A stretch of DNA of 64,000 nt from Isoetes taiwanensis. Lineage: Eukaryota; Streptophyta; Lycopodiopsida; Isoetales; Isoetaceae. Each line of letters opens with the position of its first letter. Within the stretch, counting starts at the first letter, position 1. The notes beneath the pieces are model-generated. The model was not told the origin of the DNA and did no database searches. It was given only the letters and a program-made list of their open reading frames with translations. This document shows positions 25,263-36,278 of the stretch, in pieces. A program made the translations under genes and the position numbers. The stretch covers positions 494,001-558,000 of the forward strand of contig JAJEKV010000140.1 of the NCBI GenBank assembly GCA_021234155.1, given 5' to 3'.

Positions 25263-25970
25263 CCTTCTCTGCCACATCTCGCGCTTAGCGCGAAAAGAGG
25301 GGAAAACAAAAAAAAAATAAAAAATCCTATTTTGCTTGTCGCGCTAAGGGCGAGATGTGGCAAGGAAGGTTTATTATTCTTGTCATACGACATCCAAATG
25401 GACTAAGTATATTGATCTGAAAGGTTAAATTCTTAGTTTTTTTACAACATGAATTAACCCCCGCGCGTAGCGCGAGATGTGACAGAGAATGGGTTTCTAT
25501 TCTTGCCATGTGCCATCTAATTAGTACAACTAAATTTAAATTCTTGCATTAACCCTCGCGCTTAGCGCGAGATGTGGCAAAGAAGAGTATGCCATCCTTG
25601 CCATTGCCACCTCCAATTGGACATAGTATATTGATCTGAAAGGTCGGAATCTTAGTTTTTTTTTTTTTTTTTATGGTAATGTTACAAAGCAAGTGAGGAG
25701 GAAGGAGAACTGCCCCAAAGAGACAGCGATACCTCGACACTCCACAACAAACTCACAGAAAAACTGCAACTCTACTGCTGTACAAACTGACCATCACCAT
25801 CTAGAACATCCAAGAAGTCCCACCAAATGGCAAACTTCCGCTCTACTAATCCCGGGAACACCAGAAAGCTTTGAAATAGCTTGTACCTGAGTCGAGGAAT
25901 CAGAGAGGCTGCAGGCTGCTAAAATTTGTATTTTTGCATCAATTCTCGCGCTGAGCGCGAGATATGGCAT
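25263..25970. repeat. Array of palindromic CTCGCGCTTAGCGCGAG boxes
   Basis: Five boxes of a GC palindrome next to GATGTGGCA, at 25263-25292 (inverted), 25340-25369, 25459-25484, 25555-25580 and 25944-25970 (direct). The first two form a 30 bp inverted repeat around an A-rich loop. The later ones lie in direct units of about 95-120 bp that also share ttgatctgaaaggtt and cttagtttttt. The last unit is separated by the poly-T insertion at 25656. Confidence 0.85.
25656..25920 (-). mobile_element. Short retroposed insertion with poly-T head (minus-strand poly-A tail)
   Basis: A run of 17 T at 25656-25672 is followed by sequence that breaks a unit of the palindromic-box array, which resumes near 25920. 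Read on the minus strand it is about 245 bp ending in tttgtaacattaccat and poly-A, as in a SINE or a 5'-truncated LINE tail. I see no A/B box and no clear target duplication, so its class is not settled. Confidence 0.5.
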
Positions 25971-26509
25971 AGAAGGGTCTCTGTTCTGGCAATGCGATCT
26001 CGAATTAGACCTAATGTATTGGTCTAAAAGGTTAGAATCTTAACTTTTCTACAACTAAAGTTCATGTAAATAGACCATTTTTCTACTATATTTCTGCGAA
26101 ATTTTCATAAAATTACTTTTAATGCATATTATATGTTCATATTTTAATGCTTTGATCAATCTTGAACCAGATTCTTTGGCATTTAAAGCCTTAAAATCAT
26201 ATTTGTTACTCCAAAGAACCTCAAAATCAAGTGTGAAAGACGCATTTTTATGCCATTTTCAAAAAAATGAAATGTGGAATAATCTCAAATTAACGGAATC
26301 GTGGTTCTAACCCTTGACCATGATAACCCCTTCATTAGTTATGTCTGGACTCTTTGTTGCTGGGCTATTTGGAAACGTAGAAATAATGTCGCCATGTTAC
26401 ATGATGGTCCTAGCTTGAATAAGCTAAAGTTTGAATTTCAAATGCTATTGGTTAAGACAAAAATAGTTCAAAGAGTAGTAACAAGCCACAAAGGGAAATG
26501 GAGTTTTGA

Positions 26510-27005
26510 GTTTGTGTAGTTTGTTTGTTTAACGTGGAGTTTGAGTTTGAGTTTGAGTTTGTATAGTAACAAGCCACAAAGAGAATTGGAGTTTGAGTTT
26601 GTGGAGTTTGAGTTTGTGGTGAGAATTGGAATTTGAGTTTGTGGAGTTTGAGTTTGTGGTTTGAGTTTGTATAGTTAGCTGTTTGTTGTTTTTCTTTTTG
26701 GAGTTCGTTTTCTTAAGGACAGTTTTTTAAGGACCTCTCTAAGGACTTAGTCCAATGCTGCAAAGTCCCTCAACGGCGATGGTGGAAGCGCCCCCACCTC
26801 ACTCATCCTCACTGCTCGAGGGGAAGCGCCCCCACCTCATTCATCCTCACTTCTCTAGGGGAAGTGCCCCACATCACTCATTGCTCATCGACCTCACTCT
26901 CGACCTCACTCTCGAGGGGAAGTGCACCACCTCACTCATTGCTCATCGGCCTCACTCTCGAGGGGGAAGTGCCCCCATCTCACTATCCCACTCACTCACT
27001 CACTT
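26510..27005 (+). repeat. GTTTGA array and GC-rich minisatellite, copy 3
   Basis: The GTTTGA array (26510-26690) and the CTCACTC/CTCGAGG array (26770-27005) are in the same order as in copies 1 and 2. After gtatacattttcagcagat the module stops in a (TTA)n run at 27078-27100 and the flank becomes unique. Confidence 0.85.
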
Positions 27006-27059
27006 TCTTTTTTCTTTTTAGTTGTTGTTGTTTGGGGGTTTGTGCATGGTACCATTTTG

Positions 27060-30000
27060 TATACATTTTCAGCAGATTATTATTATTATTATTATCTTCT
27101 TCTTATTTAAAAAGGCAAGGCCTTGGTTTTTGTGTCGGAACGCCACATGTTACGCCGCATGCGGCATTCCCTTACCGCTTGCGGGTCCCCTTCCGGGACT
27201 ATTTTGAATTTCGTCCCTCTCCACTTGCTATTTGAATTTCGTAGTTCAGACCCGATGAAGGTTGCTGATGAAGGTTGCTATGGTGTCGGCCACATTCTAT
27301 CTTGATTCTTAGCTTCATCAAACATGCATGCTACACAAGTACATTATTTTGGCATTCATTTATAAAGGCAAAATTATCAAGCTAGATTTCGCCCCATTCG
27401 CAAGAGTTACTTCTTTTGAGGAGAACATGAAATCTTCGATAGGTAAGGGAGCTTCTGACAAATGTGAGCTTTTTGCTCGCTGATAAATCTTGAATTGGAG
27501 TCTCTTACTTATATTAGAGACAATATGCTGCCATTTTCTCCTCATTTCTAAAGCACCTAGGTGTATTCCATTTTTTTCCTTTTTTTGTAGTACTAGCAGC
27601 ACCTGGAAGTAGCGCCAAGGCATCTGGATCTGTTCAAAGTCGAACTACGAAGGCACTTGAAGATACCGGAAATGTTGTGAGGATTATTATACTGCTGAAG
27701 GTCTTCCATTGTTTGTGACTAGAGATGTTCTGAAGCAAGAAAATCAGATCGATCATCTTTGGATCGCCACATCACAAGGTTTGCTTCTTCGCATTTGTTT
27801 CACAATACCTGTTGCTCCCCTTTTGACTTAAAATTTAATTTACGAGTTCTGGATCTTGGTTCGTTACAATGTGGCTGCATTTTGAAGCTTGCAGAAGCAT
27901 TTCGCTAACAATTTCTCATGTGATTCCATCAGGAGGTTTTCTGCTTGGCTAGCAATCATCAATCTAGAGCAGCTACCAAATCCTAAGTTCCAATGATGTT
28001 TTGAGGGATTATTTTGATTGGAGGAATTGTCTCCTATCTATAATCTTGATTCTACGACACTAGAAGACAAAAGATATAAGGAGTGCATCTTTTCTCAAAA
28101 TTCTTAAGAAGACCACTGCTTTGTACGTGGATTGTCTGTTGGCAAGTACTTCCATGCATGTTCTTCATATTCCTTCTATGACACTGGAGCAGAATATTGG
28201 TTGGCAGTAAGTAACATTGGTTGGCAATCCTAAGAATGTGCTGGAGTTTATTTTGGGCTAACTTTTATAAAGCCATGTTTGAGCGGCTATGAGGTCCAAA
28301 AAGGAAAGATTCCAGTGCCATTCTTTTTTTTGGCATGTTTACATTTGAACCTTGCCATTTTGGTATCCTTCTATAGTTTTTGGAGCTACTGATTGCTAAT
28401 TGTGGCATCAAGTTGGTGGAAGGGATGTTGTTTTACTTTCTTTGTTGTTAACAGGTCCGAGAATTTTATGCCTTATTTGTGGCTTGAGTTTACATGGCTT
28501 TTAAAATATTGACAATTTTTATTCTTTGTTAATGATGTGCTTTGCATTTTGCAGCTCAAATTAGCAGTGACTAAAGGGCTAGCTGTTTTACTCTTTTGAA
28601 GGCGCCAAATTGAAAAGCGCAGTCGCAACATGATACATCATGTAAATATCTACTTGAGCCTACAAGTTTGTTAATTGTTCAAGACCAAGTTCCAAGCTGC
28701 TTGCTGATCTTTAGACAACAACATCTAAGCCAAAGTTCCAATCTGCTGAGGTTCTGCTTTCTGCTACTTAGATATAGAACTGCACTGTTGCAGCAAGCCT
28801 TAAATGTGTTCAATGCGCCAAGGATTGCTCAATTTTAAAAATGAATAAATGGTTTTGTAAGTAGAACAGATTTTGCGTTTGCTCTACTGATCCTCTTTAA
28901 ACTAGCAATTGCTGTACATGGCATATCCGGCATCAAGCTGCCTTCAAGTCTACTAATTATTTCAAAGAAATTTATCAGAGGATGCTGACTGCTCCATTAT
29001 TCACATGTGAAGCTTGAAAATGCCACAAGATTGCAGAACAATTGCATACTATATGTCCTTCGAATATCAAGCTTATCTTAGTTACTTCTTTCTTTTTATG
29101 TTAGGGTGTGTTGCTTTTAAATATATTTCTTACTGGTACACAGTTACATGACTTCCCGCTTTTCTACTTGAACTTGCTTAAGTATTCCACTAAAATATCT
29201 TATGTGTTTATACCATGATCAGTTTAGGGACGTCATACTAATTCCCATGCCGAGAGGGATAGAAACCTTTCACATAAATGCAGCTACCCGTGCTATTTCT
29301 GAAAAAGTTCTAGAGTGCCTGTTCAACAATTAAAGATGACTGCATATCTGATCCTGAGCCTCCAAGGGTGTTAGATGCTACAGGCTCAAAAAGGTTTATG
29401 TCTCATTTTCTCAAATGCAGGCTAAGGATAAACTAGCTTTTAAAAGGTCCAAATATACAAAGAATAAATTGTTGAACCCAGTTTTCTACTTGCAGAGTGT
29501 AATATCTGCTCTAATTCATTCTTGGGTGTTCCTTTTTGTTCACGTTGTCTTGGAATATTGGAATAGGAGACATTGGAATAGTAACAAACATGCTTATTGG
29601 ATCTGTTTTTGTACCTGCAAAATGTATTTATCTTTTGTACTTAACATTAGAGAATATTATTCATATGCATTAGAGCATCTATGCTGCTCTAATTCTTTTG
29701 TAAACAAATGCATACAGGGGCACAGAAGAGAACCAATTTGAAGGATAGTTGGGAATATTTCTATCTCTAATTTTTACATCATAGTCTTGAATGTTCAAAC
29801 ACTATTAACTATTTTTGTTGTTGTGCATTCAGGGATATATTGGCACTTTAGAATCTTCCGCTATATCTATGACTTACACTCTTATGTTGAGGTAATAAAA
29901 AAAATGCAAAGTTTGAGAGCAGAAGAATGTATTACACTGTTCACTGCAAAAAAACTATTTTCAATGTGATGGATTGATTTCACATGAAAAATCTACAAGG

Positions 30001-31641
30001 TAAGCTCTCAAGCTTGCAGTCTTGAATGCACCTTTAAATGACGTAAATATCCATATTATCTCTTCATTTTTGTACCAGGTGAGAAGATCAATGGAGAACA
30101 TATGTGGTCATATGAATCTGCCTAAAAATGCTTTCAGGTTCTTGAAACACGAATTGACTACATATATGTAAAATTTCTGTGTTAGTGTAATGAATGTGTA
30201 TTTGCTACTCTTAAGGCTTGATGTTCTTAATCCTTATATTCGAGAATAGAATTATCTCTCATGCAAACGCCATGCTTGCATGAGGGCCACAGCATGTTTT
30301 ACTTCCAACTTGAAATTATTCTGGGTTTTCAATTGCTGGACGTATACAATTCTAACGGCCCAAAAGAAGTGGTAAATATGTGCCCTACCTATAAGCATTT
30401 GTCCAGTCATTGTACAACCATGATTTGCACCTTTTTATCACCTAATGCTGTATAATGATGTTTCTGTGAAAAGAAAAGGGATATCAAATGTTTGCGAAGA
30501 ATTTCAACAAGTTCATTTTCAATCTCAACATTGCAGTAGGAAAAATTATATTCGACAAAAATAGGAGCCCTAAAAAGCAAAGCATAAAGATCTTGATTTT
30601 TCTTCATTATTGATAGGCAAGTGGATCAAATTATGCATCTTTACTTAAAATGTTTTTGGGGTTTATCGGTAACGCTGGTGTGCCCTTTTCAAGTGTGACT
30701 TTTGGCACCTGAAAACATGTTCTTGTATAAAATGGTTTTTTAAGCTTTTCGACTATGGTTTTAAGGGCCACAAAAATAGAGTATCCAATTTTGGATCTCA
30801 AGGCTTTGAAGGTAATTAACCATAGGGATAATGGAGACTAAGCATTTTCATAGACCCTTTTTTCTCGAAGTTTTAAATCCTGGCATGGAGACCTTTATGC
30901 AGCCATAGAAGGTTATGGTAGCAAGATATCAAAGGAGATAAGTAAAAATTCATGATGGCACAAGAGGCAAGGGAAACAAATAAGGTGGCAAGGCCAAAGT
31001 AATGGTCCATCTTGCGAAAGGGTGGTGAAAATAACTAGCCAATGGTAGCTTATAAGAAAATGTGCTAGGCATAGATTCTAAAAAGGACAAAAAAATAATA
31101 AAAAAGGCATAATAAGGATGGAAGTGGGAGGTGTAAGAAAAATGATAAGTAAGGATGTAATGGTAAATAAAAGGCAAAAGCAAGCATAATGGTGTGAAGT
31201 GAAATAAGGGAAGCAAAAAAAAATGGGCATAAGGAAGTGGAATAAAGTAAGGGTATGGAAAAGAGAAAAATGGCTAGCACTAAAACCATATACCATGGGG
31301 GTCTTCCAAACTCTAACTTCCAATCTTCAAAACAAGTGTCTTCCAATCTTCATCACCCAGAATCTTCTAGGGCATAATTTGACCAAACATTTGACCTCAA
31401 ATGAAGTACCTTTCTTATAACTTGACCTTAAATGCTTGTGTTGACTTTGAGGATGAGCATCTTTTGACCTTCACACCAATGTTGACTACCAAGCTCTTCC
31501 AAACTTTTATCTAATCTTCAAAGGTAAGTTGACCTAGTCTTCATGCATAAACCAATAGCTAATATTGTTGCCCTTTGGGGGCAACACATTGTTAACCATG
31601 CCAAATCAAGTATCTGACAAATTATCACCTGTTAGAAATCT
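27060..31641. other. Region without a recognised gene
   Basis: Apart from the (TTA)n run I identify nothing with certainty. A short coding-like stretch on the plus strand (27655-27778, EGLPLFVTRDVLKQENQIDH) ends at a possible splice donor, and another lies at 29240-29330 (MPRGIETFHINAATRAISEK). Both could be exon remnants of an unknown gene; I do not recognise the family. At 31075-31280 the plus strand is strongly purine-rich. Leu/Phe-rich minus-strand frames there are composition effects. Confidence 0.4.
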
Positions 31642-33248
31642 TGTGACGCTCCCTGAATATATATGGCCCCCGGCCGTACACATACGGGGACTTTCCCCTC
31701 ACATGGCGACCATCCCGCCATGAGCAGGGCCCTCCCTCTATCCCGGAGCCTTCCGTAAGAGGAGCCCGAGTGAAGGACACGGAGGTGTCATTCGGCCCAC
31801 GCCTTCAGTGGGACTCCTAAGTCGCGGAAGCGTGAATACATGTTAACACACAGCGTAAATCATATATAAACCACGAAGGGTGGCGCATCCATCCAAATAC
31901 TAACGGCAAAGAATATGCATCTAGTCCTAAGGAAAAACACCCCAAACCCCAGGTTCTACCCCGGTTCGGACTCCTGTGAGGATGGACTGACGGCTCGGTC
32001 TCAAGAGATCAACAGACAGAGGTATAACCTGGCGTTGGCTGGCATAGAACATCGGCTAGGGTTGTCCACTCCATCCGCCCCTCCTGTGCACACTTTGCAG
32101 ATGGGTCGATTCATGCTATGGCATCACTATAGCCTTCCGGAGACGCAGACTCAAGGTATCACCCTTCGAGCCTACTCCAGGTTCATGAGGCCCCGGGTCC
32201 GATGAGGCAGGTCGTGGAAGTATCCCCTTCCGTGATCGCAGTGGGTTCCATGGGTGAGCTAGAGAATACGTGCCGCGATCACACCCCCGCATCCGCATCC
32301 TAACTTACTCACCCTAAATCTACTCAAAGTGCATGGTGCCCCATACGGGTCACACCCCCTACACCTGTGGAGTGTCGGACCCATACCCGCGCCCTCACGC
32401 GACCGCCATCGCCTAGCCCACTGTAGGAGTCTCGTGAGCCTTTATGCTCATGCAAGACCCCACTCCCGCTTCCCCATCAAGGCCCCTTCTCTGGGGTGCT
32501 AAGCCATTCCATAGCATCTATGACCCGGTGGTCTCCCTGTACCTGTGTCGCATCTAATGGGAAATACAGGGATCAACCTAGGAGTATACTACTAACATGG
32601 CTCAGAGGTCTCTACCCCCCTTAATTCCCCCGTTTCAAGAGCAATACTTATGTAAAGAACTATCAATCCATCATTCATGAGCAAGTATCGAATCAGAGAT
32701 AAAGAGAACTCACCTTTGCAATCAAGGGTTAGTTCCTACAATTAAAGCACAGAGAGAACAGAAGAAATGAACACAACAAGTGCCCAACAGGGGCGCTACC
32801 CTAGAACATCAAGCTATACTAACCACCCACCTGAGTTCCTGCTAGATCCATTATCGTTCGGTATCTCCATCTTCCTTGGACTTGGCGCTCAGTACTGGTC
32901 ACACAGGTAAATTGGGCGCTCAGCAAGGGTGGGCACTCAGCTGCTGCTCCTCTTGGTCGATTATGGGGTCAATTAGGGATAGGGGTCAAGTTGATGACCC
33001 AAATTGGAATTCCCCATGCTGGCCAATCGATTTAGGCCAGGTGGCGCCTTCCCAAAGCATTAATTAACTTAATTAACCCATTTAGACATTAATTCCCTAA
33101 TCATAAGTTATTATCCTTAAGGATTAAATTAGCATTAATCCCTTTTAGGTCAACCCCCTAGGTTACAATACCCCATGGTGGCGTACCTTTACTAGGTGAT
33201 GTGTCAGTGTATTTATACGTATACCATATAAATACTTGGAACGTCACA
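31642..33248 (-). repeat. Ty3/gypsy LTR A (1,607 bp), partial element
   Basis: Starts TGTGACGCTCC and ends GGAACGTCACA, an inverted terminal pair. On the minus strand a purine tract (GGAGGGGAGAA, 33249-33259) precedes it, so this is a 3' LTR in minus orientation. It shares internal words with LTR B and LTR C (gcggaagcgt, tccatccgcccctcc, gcacactttgcag). Only a few hundred bases of internal sequence remain on the right, up to about 33600. No pol is left. Confidence 0.8.
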
Positions 33249-33628
33249 TTCTCCCCTCCTTAGAAATAATGTTGTCCTCAGCATTGGGGTTAGTTTACCA
33301 AAGAACTGAAATAAGAGAAAGTATACTTAAGAAAGGAAGATAATTGCTTATTTTAGAGAGTAGTACATTGAAATTTGAAACATATCAAAGTTTAAGCACC
33401 AATGTGCATTTCACAAGATGATCAAAAAAAAGTTTGAGGACCGAAGTCCGATTTAAGACATCACAGTGACAAGAAAACAACACATGTAGACAAAATGATA
33501 CTGAAGAAGTTGGGCCATCAGGAATCCTCTATACATGGGCAGGTCACGAACTGCTTACTGGCCTGCACATGTCAATATATCAGTATATCCTAATATTAAT
33601 ATAGTTACTTCGCATGAGGGGGGTTTGT
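33249..33628 (-). other. Remnant internal sequence of gypsy element A
   Basis: Begins with the purine tract and the block shared with elements B and C (tgttgtcctcagcat). It then becomes AT-rich and noncoding. It ends near a stem-forming sequence at 33612-33643 (gcatgaggggg and ccccctcatgc). Confidence 0.5.
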
Positions 33629-33776
33629 TATGCCCCCTCATGCACAACCCATGTGCATGCATACCCCATCGACTCCCTTGAATCCCCGCCGTCTGGTTAA
33701 GAGCCAATGGTCCAGATGATGACACGTCATGGGGGATTTATGTATGCATCATATGTTGCAGGTGTATGGGGGCATA
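33629..33776. mobile_element. 148 bp imperfect inverted-repeat element (MITE-like)
   Basis: Left end tatgccccctcatgcac; the right end reversed is tatgcccccatacacctgca. The inverted similarity extends about 45 bp from each side (atgcata and ccccat words on both arms). TA sits at both edges. It has no coding capacity. Confidence 0.5.
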
Positions 33777-35481
33777 GGCCATAGTTGCGAACCGTTGGAT
33801 GAAAACATTGAAGTAAATCTTGGCGGTTGGTTCTGAGCAGGGGATGTATGGGGTGTTTGAGCAGGGGACCCAAAGAGGGGTTTTGATATTGGCCGTTGAG
33901 ATTGGATGTCAATTTGGGGCTTCTCATCTCGATCGTTGAAGATGAAAAGGGCATTAGCCGTGGATATTTTCCCCAAAATCTCTTTTCTCTGTTCCGGTTG
34001 ATCTTGTGCGTCGGGCTATGGCGAAGATCAGTGGCGGCATTGCAATGTATAGTAGCATCTTGCGGCTCTTCAGATCGACCCTGTCACTGTTCATTCAGCT
34101 TCAAATCGCACAGTTCAATTCCAAGTGTTCTGCAAGTGAAGACGGTCGAAATGATTCCGGCATGCACAATATAGTAGAGTTCTTGATATGCACATAGCCC
34201 AGCCTGGCCACAGCTAATCCGACCACATTGGGCACTTCATATTAAAAAACAGGCCGAAATAATTTTTGAACGGCTTCATTCGCTGTATAGTGGATTTTTG
34301 CAGATCCAAATCCGGCCTCAGTGCCATAAACGGCCGCCTGGATGCAGAGTTCCGTGAGCCCAAGTATGCTGGAGCTTATGGCAGATGGTTGATTGGCTTC
34401 GTAGCCACAAAGACATGGCTTGGTCGGCTACAGAAACTGAATTCCTCACTGCCAATGGTGAACTTGATGCTATTCTTGACGGTAAGGGTTTTTCTTCTGC
34501 GTAATCTAAAACGTTTTTCCCTTTTGCTTAAAACGGCATGGCATAAGCCATATAATACTGTAACCTCGTAGGAAAACAGTCCAGATATCTCTGATTCAGG
34601 TCTGATTCTTTATGAGGTATTTTTGATTTCTCACAGGAGTGCAGTGTTTGGATTTGGATTTGTGATTAGATCTAAATTTGGGACATTTGTTTTCACATGA
34701 GTTGTTGTTGCTATTCTTTGTTGTTTAGGTAAAGCATGGAGTTGTTTTCTATTTGTATTTGGTTCCTCTTTAGCATGCACTTGCGGATAGTGCTAGATAA
34801 TCTGTTCATTTTTTAAGCAGGGAATTAGAACATGGCATTGAGTTGTTTTTTCCCTTCTTTATGGGGCTGATCGTGCAATGTGGTGATTTTGCTTGGTTTG
34901 ATGTAGACGATGTGGTGGTCCTGATCGTGCAATGCGCTCATCCTGCTCTTTGCAGGGAGCATCTTAGTCTCTGGGAACCAGGCAAACCAGCCATAAAAGA
35001 GTGAAATATTTAAGGTACGATGATATGACATTTATTCGTCCTAGTGTTTACGACTACTCTGCTAGTCATAGATACTCTTTCAACATTTAAGCAGGGAATT
35101 GGAACATGAGATTGTTGTTTGTCGTTTAGGTAGGACATAGAATTGTTTTTTATTTATTTTATTCCTCTTTAGTATGCAGTTTTGGATACAGAGAGATGTC
35201 CACATCTAGCTTCTTTTGATTCATGTGACATGAGCATTGTCCCTAATGTTGACGAGAAAAATAATAGTCTTCAAGATTTGATACATAAAATGATTATTAT
35301 CCTCTTTTGAACACTGGATATCATGCTAGATGTAGAGTTGTAGAATTGGAATGCATGTCTTCCTTGGTCCCAGAGGATACGCCAAATGGTTATGTCGTCG
35401 ATGGTTATATTGTTGGCGGACTTTGATTTAACTTTGTTCCTCTTTGACACCAGGGACATTTTGTTCCTCCTATCTGATAGA
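33777..35481. other. AT-rich region upstream of the Helitron-like ORF
   Basis: No gene is recognised. It contains partly repeated blocks: ttaagcagggaatt at 34815 and 35091, and a tttaggta...cctctttag block at 34726 and 35127. These indicate an imperfect direct duplication with a period of several hundred bp. It may be the 5' noncoding part of the element whose ORF begins near 35490. Confidence 0.4.
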
Positions 35482-36278
35482 AATGCCTAGAAGGAAGAGA
35501 TAGATCCTGATAAAGAATATTCGTGTGATGAGTTAAAGAGGTTGAAGTGCAATGAATACCGGCGTAATCATTACGCTAGAATATCAGAGGAAAAAAAAGC
35601 TGTCATGAAGGAGGCAATGAAGGCCTATACACAGCAATGGTATCGACGAAAACATAGTAATACAGAGTGTCCAGAAAGCTCGCAAGTCCGGTCTATGGAA
35701 AGAATCAAGCGCCCTGACGATAGCATCGTTGAGATTGCTAGCATGGCAGCTACTGTACCTTCTGGACAAATATGTGTGCATGAAAGGCTGGCTGATCAGA
35801 ACACATGTCCTTCGGCTGAGCAGTTGAAGAGATTAAAGGAAAATGACAGCCATCGTAGATGGTATGATAGTTTGCCTGAAGAAAGAAAGGATGCCATGAA
35901 GACGACAATGAGGAAGTATAAGCGCACATTATCAATCAAATCACGATCTGATGGTGGCACTCATGTACTTAATGAGCAAAGTAGTTATGCGCAGAATAGT
36001 GCAATAGAGGCAGATAGCATTGGGGATGTAAGGGAAAGCAGTTATGCGCAGAATAGTGCAATAGAGGCAGATAGCATTGAGGTTACTGTAAGGGAAAGTG
36101 GGCATGGAAGTGTGGTCTCTGTTCAGCACTGGCAGAAACAAATACGACGAATGTATTCTCGTAGGAAAGCTACGGCTAGTGAATTAAAATGGAATCGGAT
36201 TTGTCCACACTGTGGCGTTGCTTTGCTTGAACTTGAATGCAATAGCTTTTGTTGCAATAATGGAAAACGCATTCTGCC
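35482..36278 (+). pseudogene. Helitron-like Rep/helicase N-terminal region, truncated by gypsy insertion
   Basis: A plus-strand frame is open from about 35500. It has two similar basic, helical blocks (RRNHYARISEEKKAVMKEAM and RRWYDSLPEERKDAMKTTM) as found in N-termini of Helitron proteins. A duplicated 14-residue unit follows (SSYAQNSAIEADSI, twice). Last comes a cysteine motif, CPHCGVALLELECNSFCC and NGKRILP, typical of the segment before the Helitron Rep domain. An ATG at 35482 (MPRRKR) is out of frame by a small indel. The frame runs at 36279 straight into LTR B, so the Rep HUH nuclease and helicase are not present in this piece. Assignment rests on the Cys motif and the basic repeats, from memory of the family. 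Confidence 0.6.

Larger units (their letters stand above)
24399..26306. mobile_element. 1,908 bp inverted-repeat DNA element inserted in LINE copy 3
   Basis: Ends are near-perfect inverted repeats of 33 bp with two mismatches: AACCACGATTC then TA (left) or CG (right, reverse complement) then TTAATTTGAGATTATTCCAC. It is flanked by CTAA at 24395-24398 and 26307-26310. LINE copy 2 has the uninterrupted site (gcagcctaacccttgacc at about 14669), so the boundaries are exact. No transposase frame is visible, so it is non-autonomous. A 4 bp duplication with these ends does not match CACTA, hAT or Mutator. TAA alone would suit PIF/Harbinger, but then the ends would be uneven. Class is left open. Confidence 0.9.
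21419..26530 (+). mobile_element. LINE copy 3 (best preserved, interrupted)
   Basis: Endonuclease plus RT non-LTR element. MNIVSWNVKGLKSSSTKRT starts at 21419, with LCLQE near 21513, LLGDFNMVEEAADRL near 21828 and SDHHPQI near 22096: the three conserved blocks of an APE-type nuclease. The RT follows: LAWLKVGDRCSKAFFKTAHL near 22460, KCPVMDGIPVEFF near 22708, RGIRQGCPLAP near 23258, FADDTFLLLEAS near 23380 (catalytic Asp pair), and LLGVPF plus SMAGRIQVAKSVL near 23580-23720. The C-terminal tail is WQEFRDTYGLTQLDFYIWEE near 24313, then, after the 1.9 kb insertion at 24399-26306, SYVWTLCCWAIWKRRN near 26333. At least six frameshifts or stops make it inactive, but it is the reference for the other two copies. 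Confidence 0.88.
15512..27060. repeat. Segmental duplication, copy 3 (expanded)
   Basis: Third direct copy. It lacks aminopeptidase exon 1: the join near 16796-16805 fuses sequence equal to 3287 with sequence equal to 4146. It carries the spacer twice (16846-18798 and 18799-20765), has the best LINE, and contains a 1.9 kb inverted-repeat element. It ends at the GC-rich array and a TTA microsatellite. Confidence 0.85.

Noticed and set aside
30950-31346. Three Leu/Phe-rich minus-strand frames resembling membrane proteins
   Set aside because: They arise from a purine-rich plus strand read as pyrimidine codons. No conserved features.
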